9,528 nucleotides of DNA from Phycisphaerae bacterium (GTDB lineage: Bacteria; Planctomycetota; Phycisphaerae; JAAYCJ01), in assembly GCA_012514125.1 (NCBI GenBank), contig JAAZAW010000154.1, positions 1 to 9,528 of the forward strand. The letters are read 5' to 3'. Position numbers and translations under genes: made by a program. Shown here one piece after another: positions 5,908 through 9,528 of the stretch; positions within the stretch are counted from its first letter, which is position 1, and the number at the start of each line of letters is the position of its first letter. Under the pieces are notes generated by a model. That model did no database searches. It had not been told where the DNA came from and was given only the letters and a program-made list of their open reading frames with translations.

Positions 5908-5912
5908 GCTGC
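5898..5912 (+). other. Small inverted repeat with the rplO stop codon in its loop
   Basis: GCAGC (5898-5902), loop AGTAA (5903-5907, containing the TAA stop), GCTGC (5908-5912). Five perfect GC-rich pairs with no T-tract after. It opens the longest spacer of the window. Confidence 0.4.
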
Positions 5913-6030
5913 CTGAATGTGCCGGCTGAAGCCAGGTGATTCAAATGCCGGGAGGGTCAACGCGGTACCGCAAGGCATGGAGTCGCGATGGCGGAAGTGA
6001 GAAAAACCAGAAGCTGGTGGAGGAATAAAC
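5908..6030 (+). other. rplO-secY spacer, 123 bases, with nested inverted repeats
   Basis: This is the longest gap here. It holds the ten-base palindrome GCGGTACCGC (5962-5971), enclosed by ATGCC (5945-5949) and GGCAT (5974-5978). I see no rpmD, no T-tract and no clear promoter. A 23-codon ORF from ATG 5988 runs into secY but has no homology I recognise. Confidence 0.45.
6019..6024 (+). promoter_or_regulatory. Strong ribosome binding site for the GTG start of secY
   Basis: GGAGGA stands six bases before GTG 6031. It is the longest Shine-Dalgarno match I saw in the window and fixes the GTG start. Confidence 0.88.
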
Positions 6031-7398
6031 GTGTTTCGTGCTTTGCTGAATATATTTAAAATCCCGGAATTGCGGAATAAAGTCTTATTTACCGCATTGT
6101 TGCTCTGTATCTATCGGATAGGGTTTAGCGTGCCGCTTCCCGGTGTGGATCAGACTTCGGTGGCAGAGCATTTTTCAAAGCAATCCGGCGGTGTGAACCG
6201 TTTGACCGAATATTTTGCTGTTTTTACGGGCGGATCGCTCCAGCAGAGTACGATTTTTGGTTTGGGAATCATGCCGTACATTTCGGCATCGATTATTTTT
6301 GAATTGCTGGCGACGGTTGTTCCGAGTTTGGAAAAGTTGCGTAAGGAAGGGGAGTCGGGCCGCCGGAAGATTCGGGAATATACCCGATATTCGACGGTTT
6401 TGTTGTGTATTATTCAGGCGGCCTTCTGGGTGAAGTATATCAGCGGAATGGATTTGGTTTATCGGGATTTCAGCGGATCGATGCTGTTCTGGACGACAAG
6501 CGTCTTATCGCTGACGGCTGGTACCATATTTTTGATGTGGCTGGGTGAGCAAATCGATGAATACGGAATTGGAAACGGTGTGAGTTTGATCATCACGGCG
6601 GGTATTGTTTCGAGAATCCCGCATGCAATCGCCCTGGTCGGTCAGCAGGCGAATTTAAGTTTTAGTGGAGCGCAGCCCGGCCAAATGGGTCTTTCGACGA
6701 TTGTATTCATCATTGCGTCGTTCCTGGTTGTGGTGGCCGGTTCGATTTTGATTACGCAGGGTCAGCGGCGTATCCCCATTCAGCATGCCAAGCAAATGCG
6801 AGGTCGGCGAATGATGGGTGGTGCCGCTCACTATCTGCCGCTTCGGGTGAATCATGGCGGTGTGATGCCGATCATCTTCGCTTCGAGCTTGTTGCTGTTT
6901 CCGGAGTTAATTTTCCAGTGGCTTTATGACTATACCCAGTGGAATTTCATCGGATTCCTGTTGACTTCTTTTGCTCCCGGGCAATATTTATATACCATTG
7001 TTTATGTGGCTATGGTATACTTCTTTGCTTATTTCTGGACTACGGTCCAGTTCAAGCCGAAGGAAATGTCGGAAAACTTACGCGATTATGGTAGTTTTAT
7101 TCCAGGATTGCGTCCGGGTAAACGGACCGAAGAGTATCTGGAACGGGTTATGGAACGGATTACCTATGCCGGTGCCGCCTTTTTGGCGCTCATCGCGGTG
7201 ATTCCGTCGCTGGTGGCGACCTGGATGAAGATTCCTTATGATGTTTCGACGTTCCTGGGCGGTACAGGATTGCTGATTGTTGTTTCGGTTATTCTGGATT
7301 TGGTCCAGCGAATCGAGGCAAATTTGCTGATGCGAAATTATCCAGGGTTCCTTCCCGGCAAGGGTGGGTCCCGGATTAAAGGCGCATACGGCGGGTAA
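6031..7398 (+). CDS. secY: Protein translocase subunit SecY
   Basis: SecY is the channel subunit of the SecYEG translocon in the inner membrane; it passes unfolded secretory proteins outward and releases membrane segments sideways. The 455-residue product starts MFRALLNIFKIPELRNKVLFTALLL, whose hydrophobic stretch (about 18-36) is TM1. Family motifs in order: the TM2 region IFGLGIMPYISASIIFELL (75-93), EYGIGNGVSLIITAGIV (177-193), QGQRRIPIQHAKQ (243-255), LPLRVNHGGVMPIIFASSLLL (269-289), and the large cytoplasmic loop FKPKEMSENLRDYGSFIPGLRPGKRTEEYL (341-370) that interacts with SecA and the ribosome. It ends with GGTGLLIVVSVILDLVQRIEANLLMRNY (410-437). Ten membrane segments are consistent with the hydrophobic profile by eye. 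The plug lies in the TM1-TM2 loop, which also holds the segment LTEYFAVFTGGSL. Its gene sits in the usual place after rplO. Confidence 0.98.
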   Translation: MFRALLNIFKIPELRNKVLFTALLLCIYRIGFSVPLPGVDQTSVAEHFSKQSGGVNRLTEYFAVFTGGSLQQSTIFGLGIMPYISASIIFELLATVVPSLEKLRKEGESGRRKIREYTRYSTVLLCIIQAAFWVKYISGMDLVYRDFSGSMLFWTTSVLSLTAGTIFLMWLGEQIDEYGIGNGVSLIITAGIVSRIPHAIALVGQQANLSFSGAQPGQMGLSTIVFIIASFLVVVAGSILITQGQRRIPIQHAKQMRGRRMMGGAAHYLPLRVNHGGVMPIIFASSLLLFPELIFQWLYDYTQWNFIGFLLTSFAPGQYLYTIVYVAMVYFFAYFWTTVQFKPKEMSENLRDYGSFIPGLRPGKRTEEYLERVMERITYAGAAFLALIAVIPSLVATWMKIPYDVSTFLGGTGLLIVVSVILDLVQRIEANLLMRNYPGFLPGKGGSRIKGAYGG

Positions 7399-7452
7399 TA
7401 CTCGGAAATTACTAAGTAAATTTCAACGACAGCTTGAATTGATAAGGATATG

Positions 7453-8121
7453 ATGAATAAAATAATGAATTTGGTATTGCTTGGACCGCCGGGAGCGGGT
7501 AAAGGAACTCAGGCGAAACGTTTGATTGAGCAGTACCCGCTGGTCCATTTGTCGAGCGGTGATATGCTCCGGGCGGAAAGGGCGGCTGGTAGTGAACTGG
7601 GCAAGAAAGTAACCGGATTTATGGATTCGGGAAGTCTGGTTCCGGATGAACTGGTGACTGCTGTCGTGATTTCGCGAATTAAGCACGAATTGTCGGAAGG
7701 AAAGAAAGGCGTTTTGCTTGATGGATTCCCCCGAACACTGAGTCAGGCGAAGGATTTGGATACAGCCTTTGCCCAAATAGGTGCGAAAATCGATGCGGTA
7801 ATTGACTTGCAGCTTGATACCGATTTGATCGTGGACCGGATGTCCGGACGTCGAAGTTGTTCGAAATGCGGTCGCGTGTATCATATGACGGCCAATCCGC
7901 CGAAAGACGGTGTGAATTGCGATGATTGTAATGAGCCGTTGTTGCAGCGACCGGATGATAAGGAAGACGTTGTCCGGAAACGATTGACGGTTTATGTCGA
8001 ACAAACAGCACCGTTGGAAGCGTATTACCGGCAAACCGGCGTGTTGAAGGTCGTTGATGCAAGTTTGGAGATTGATGAGGTTACGGCGAAGATTCAGGCC
8101 GAACTCGAAACGATTAAGTAG
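7453..8121 (+). CDS. adk: Adenylate kinase, zinc-binding LID type
   Basis: Cytosolic enzyme that interconverts ATP + AMP and 2 ADP. From ATG 7453 the product has 222 residues. The P-loop GPPGAGKGT is at 11-19, the AMP-binding segments SSGDMLRAERA (34-44) and LDGFPRT (89-95) follow, and the LID carries RRSC onward. Four cysteines at 136, 139, 156 and 159 form the C-x2-C-x16-C-x2-C zinc site of long-form bacterial adenylate kinases. RPDDKEDVVRKRL (166-178) is the usual LID exit. Three in-frame ATGs open the gene. AAGG at 7444-7447 is two bases from 7450, five from 7453 and seventeen from 7465, so 7453 is favoured. The secY-adk-map order is common in bacteria. Confidence 0.97.
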   Translation: MNKIMNLVLLGPPGAGKGTQAKRLIEQYPLVHLSSGDMLRAERAAGSELGKKVTGFMDSGSLVPDELVTAVVISRIKHELSEGKKGVLLDGFPRTLSQAKDLDTAFAQIGAKIDAVIDLQLDTDLIVDRMSGRRSCSKCGRVYHMTANPPKDGVNCDDCNEPLLQRPDDKEDVVRKRLTVYVEQTAPLEAYYRQTGVLKVVDASLEIDEVTAKIQAELETIK

Positions 8122-8141
8122 AAGAATATATTGGTTCCGGA

Positions 8142-8924
8142 ATGACGATTCAGAAGAAAAGTAAAGATGAAATAGAGCAAATGCGTCAGGCCGGGCGGAT
8201 TGTATATCAGGTATTGGAACATTTAAGATCGTTGGTCAAGCCGGGTGTGTCGACCGGGATGCTTGGCAGGGCGGCGGACGAAAAGATCAGTGAACTTGGC
8301 GGCAAGGCGCTGTTTCGCGGCGTTCCGAATCCCTATGCCGGATATCCGTTTCCGGCGGCGATTTGTGCAAGTATCGATGATGAAGTGGTTCATGGAATTC
8401 CGAGCGACAGCCGGATTTTGAACGAAGGCCAGATCATCAGTATCGACTGCGGTGTTCGGTATGGCCGATATTGCGGCGATGCGACCATTACGGTGGCGGT
8501 CGGAGAAATTTCCGATTCGGTCCGACGATTGATGACCGTAACACAGGAAGTTTTGGATATTGCGATCCAGATGATCCGTCCGGGTGTTCGCTGGAGTCAG
8601 ATTGCGGCGAAGATGCAAGCCCATGTGGAATTGAACGGATATTCGGTGGTCAAGGATTTCGTCGGCCATGGAATTGGTGTGGAAATGCACGAAGATCCAA
8701 AGATTCCGAATTTTGTATCGCGTGAATTGCTTAGAAATGATATATTGCTTGAGGCAGGTATGGTTCTTGCGGTTGAACCGATGGTCAATATGGGCAGTTC
8801 GGCTGTGAGATACGGTAAGGATGGATGGGTGGTATGTACCACCGATCATCAACCCTCGGTTCATTGTGAGCACACGATCGCGGTGACGGAAGACGGCTCG
8901 GATGTTTTGACAGACGGGCGCTAG
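8142..8924 (+). CDS. map: Methionine aminopeptidase, type I
   Basis: Removes the initiator methionine from nascent proteins when the second residue is small; it works at the ribosome exit after peptide deformylase. The 260-residue product has the pita-bread metallopeptidase pattern. All five expected metal ligands are visible: D102 (ISIDCG), D113 (GDATITV), H176 (GHGIGVEMHE), E212 (VEPMV) and E243 (HCEHTI). H84 (EVVHGIPS) and H183 are the usual substrate-pocket histidines. Length is normal for type I enzymes without N-terminal extension. The start at 8142 has only a weak upstream site; no better start is present, and the N-terminus KSKDEIEQMRQAGRIV is typical. It lies 20 bases after adk. The EHTI segment reads SVHCEHTI rather than the commoner SAQFEHTI. 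Confidence 0.97.
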   Translation: MTIQKKSKDEIEQMRQAGRIVYQVLEHLRSLVKPGVSTGMLGRAADEKISELGGKALFRGVPNPYAGYPFPAAICASIDDEVVHGIPSDSRILNEGQIISIDCGVRYGRYCGDATITVAVGEISDSVRRLMTVTQEVLDIAIQMIRPGVRWSQIAAKMQAHVELNGYSVVKDFVGHGIGVEMHEDPKIPNFVSRELLRNDILLEAGMVLAVEPMVNMGSSAVRYGKDGWVVCTTDHQPSVHCEHTIAVTEDGSDVLTDGR

Positions 8925-8937
8925 AGAGAGTAAAACC

Positions 8938-8958
8938 ATGGCCTGTAAGGGCAAATGA
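8938..8958 (+). CDS. Putative six-codon minicistron before infA (MACKGK)
   Basis: ATG 8938 begins MACKGK and stops at TGA 8956-8958. It is preceded by GAGAGTAAA (8926-8934), the same purine-rich leader found before rplE and rpmJ. Its TGA overlaps ATG 8955, which is in frame with infA (ATGA). This could be a leader peptide coupled to infA translation, the residue of an old start, or chance. I recognise no homology, and a six-codon ORF has no coding statistics. The leader and the overlap are the only support. Confidence 0.3.
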   Translation: MACKGK

Positions 8959-8961
8959 AAG

Positions 8962-8966
8962 AAGGA
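8962..8966 (+). promoter_or_regulatory. Ribosome binding site that decides the infA start
   Basis: AAGGA is nine bases before ATG 8976, which gives the usual IF-1 N-terminus. The in-frame ATG 8955 lies upstream of this site. Confidence 0.65.
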
Positions 8967-8975
8967 TATGAAGTT

Positions 8976-9200
8976 ATGGGCAAGCAAGATGCGGTGCGAA
9001 TGGAAGGAATCGTGAAAGACGCACTGCCTAACGCGATGTTCAAAGTAGAGATTATGATTGGCGACAAGCCGCACATAGTTTTAGCGCACGTATCAGGTAA
9101 GATGCGAATGAATTTCATCCGGATTTTACCCGGCGACAAAGTTGTGGTGGAAATTTCACCTTACGATTTAACCCGTGGTCGCATCGTGACTCGCGGCTAG
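8976..9200 (+). CDS. infA: Translation initiation factor IF-1
   Basis: IF-1 binds the 30S A site during initiation and cooperates with IF-2 and IF-3. From ATG 8976 the product has 74 residues, close to the usual 72: MGKQDAVRMEGIVKDALPNAMFKVEI, then KPHIVLAHVSGKMRMNFIRILPGDKVVVEISPYDLTRGRI, the OB-fold S1-like domain with its conserved RNA-binding surface. A longer reading from ATG 8955 adds seven residues (MKEGYEV) that have no family support, though that ATG overlaps the stop of a tiny upstream ORF. Choice of 8976 rests on AAGGA at 8962-8966 and on homology. The gene lies between map and rpmJ, a widespread arrangement. Confidence 0.95.
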   Translation: MGKQDAVRMEGIVKDALPNAMFKVEIMIGDKPHIVLAHVSGKMRMNFIRILPGDKVVVEISPYDLTRGRIVTRG

Positions 9201-9209
9201 AAGAGATTG

Positions 9210-9218
9210 GAGAGTAAA
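9210..9218 (+). promoter_or_regulatory. Purine-rich translation leader before rpmJ (GGAGAGTAAA)
   Basis: GAGAGTAAA ends one base before ATG 9220, with GGAG at 9209-9212 seven bases from the start. It is the third copy of this leader in the window. Confidence 0.6.
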
Positions 9219-9219
9219 C

Positions 9220-9336
9220 ATGAAGGTCAGGAGTTCGGTTAAGCGTATTTGCGAAAATTGTAAGATTATTCGCCGTAAGGGCGTGATCCGGGTGATTTGT
9301 ACGGATCCGCGTCATAAGCAACGGCAGGGTAAGTAA
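9220..9336 (+). CDS. rpmJ: 50S ribosomal protein L36 (bL36), zinc-binding form
   Basis: The smallest ribosomal protein, bound to 23S rRNA near the L16/L6 region. The product is 38 residues, exactly the size of the zinc form: MKVRSSVKRICENCKIIRRK, then GVIRVICTDPRHKQRQGK. The zinc ligands are C11, C14, C27 and H32. The start is supported by GGAG at 9209-9212. It lies 19 bases after infA and 54 before rpsM, opening the alpha-operon block as in many bacteria. No zinc-free variant is in the window. Confidence 0.97.
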   Translation: MKVRSSVKRICENCKIIRRKGVIRVICTDPRHKQRQGK

Positions 9337-9390
9337 GAAGCCCGGAGGTTGAAGCCCAGGCGAGTGAATATTAAACAGGAGTAAGAGTAT

Positions 9391-9528
9391 ATGCCACGTG
9401 TAGCAGGAGTTGAGATACCGGAAAACAAGCCGATCGTTGTATCTCTTCAGTACATTTATGGAATTGGGCCGAAATTTGCCCGGGACATTCTGGCTTCGGC
9501 AGGTGTTGATGGTCAGATTCGTGCAAGC
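9391..9528 (+). CDS. rpsM: 30S ribosomal protein S13 (uS13), 3' end cut off by window
   Basis: S13 is in the head of the small subunit; it contacts P-site tRNA and bridges to L5. Only 46 residues are visible: MPRVAGVEIPENKPIVVSLQ, then YIYGIGPKFARDILASAGVDGQIRAS. The MPR[IV]AGV[DE]IP opening and the YIYGIG helix-two-turn segment identify it. AGGAG at 9377-9381 is nine bases before ATG 9391. The spacer before it contains GAAGCCC twice, at 9337 and 9352. Nothing of the rest of the alpha operon (rpsK, rpsD, rpoA, rplQ) is in the window; it is expected just downstream. Confidence 0.96.
   Translation, partial: MPRVAGVEIPENKPIVVSLQYIYGIGPKFARDILASAGVDGQIRAS

Noticed and set aside
5988..6059. Possible 23-codon protein (MAEVRKTRSWW...) before and into secY
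   Set aside because: Overlaps the secY start, has only a weak upstream site and no recognisable family. It does not resemble L30.
7406..7425. AT-rich inverted repeat GAAATT/AATTTC between secY and adk
   Set aside because: Six weak pairs around an eight-base loop, no T-tract following; neither a terminator nor a convincing operator.
8223..9074. Antisense open frame of 283 codons over map and infA
   Set aside because: It is the shadow of two certain genes on the + strand and its translation shows no family pattern. The same holds for the long minus-strand frames at 2605-3285, 7423-8034, 388-1023, 5323-5823, 2150-2602 and 3971-4402.
9337..9358. Direct repeat GAAGCCC at 9337 and 9352
   Set aside because: Only seven bases and two copies; likely chance.

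Overview
The window is a continuous stretch of a bacterial ribosomal-protein gene cluster: the 3' end of the S10 operon, the whole spc operon and the start of the alpha operon. Every gene is on the + strand, and none looks broken or foreign. The order is rpsC (5' end cut off by the window) - rplP - rpmC - rpsQ - rplN - rplX - rplE - rpsN - rpsH - rplF - rplR - rpsE - rplO - secY - adk - map - infA - rpmJ - rpsM (3' end cut off). That is nineteen protein genes in about 9.5 kb, with no gap over 125 bases. I see no tRNA, rRNA, mobile element, CRISPR array or intrinsic terminator.

Organism: clearly bacterial. The best guess is Planctomycetota, possibly a Phycisphaerae-like lineage. Reasons are the L16 N-terminus (MAMMPKR... 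then TRGNTVAYGEFGLQ), the S5 core (VVKGGRRFSFGALVVVG), the absence of rpmD (L30) between rpsE and rplO, and moderate GC. This rests on remembered family resemblance, not on a search, so treat the phylum as probable and the class as open.

Layout: 1-1664 holds the end of the S10 operon (S3, L16, L29, S17). 1756-7398 holds the spc block (L14, L24, L5, S14, S8, L6, L18, S5, L15, SecY). 7453-9200 holds three housekeeping genes commonly placed after secY: adenylate kinase, methionine aminopeptidase and IF-1. 9220-9528 opens the alpha block (L36, S13). Most intergenic gaps are 20-110 bases. The exceptions are rplR/rpsE (2 bases) and rpsE/rplO (ATGA overlap). Shine-Dalgarno sequences are easy to see before most genes. 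They decide several starts: GTG for rplX and secY, probably GTG for rpmC, and the inner ATG for rpsH, rpsN, adk and infA.

How the genes work together: the ribosomal proteins build both subunits. SecY forms the membrane channel for nascent proteins, Map removes their initiator methionine, IF-1 helps start translation, and adenylate kinase balances adenine nucleotides.

I do not see an undescribed system here; this is core housekeeping DNA. The points worth a second look are small: the missing rpmD, a six-codon ORF that carries the window's recurring initiation leader and ends on an ATGA just before infA, a seven-residue insertion in L14, inverted repeats placed over several stop codons, and structured spacers before rpsQ and secY.
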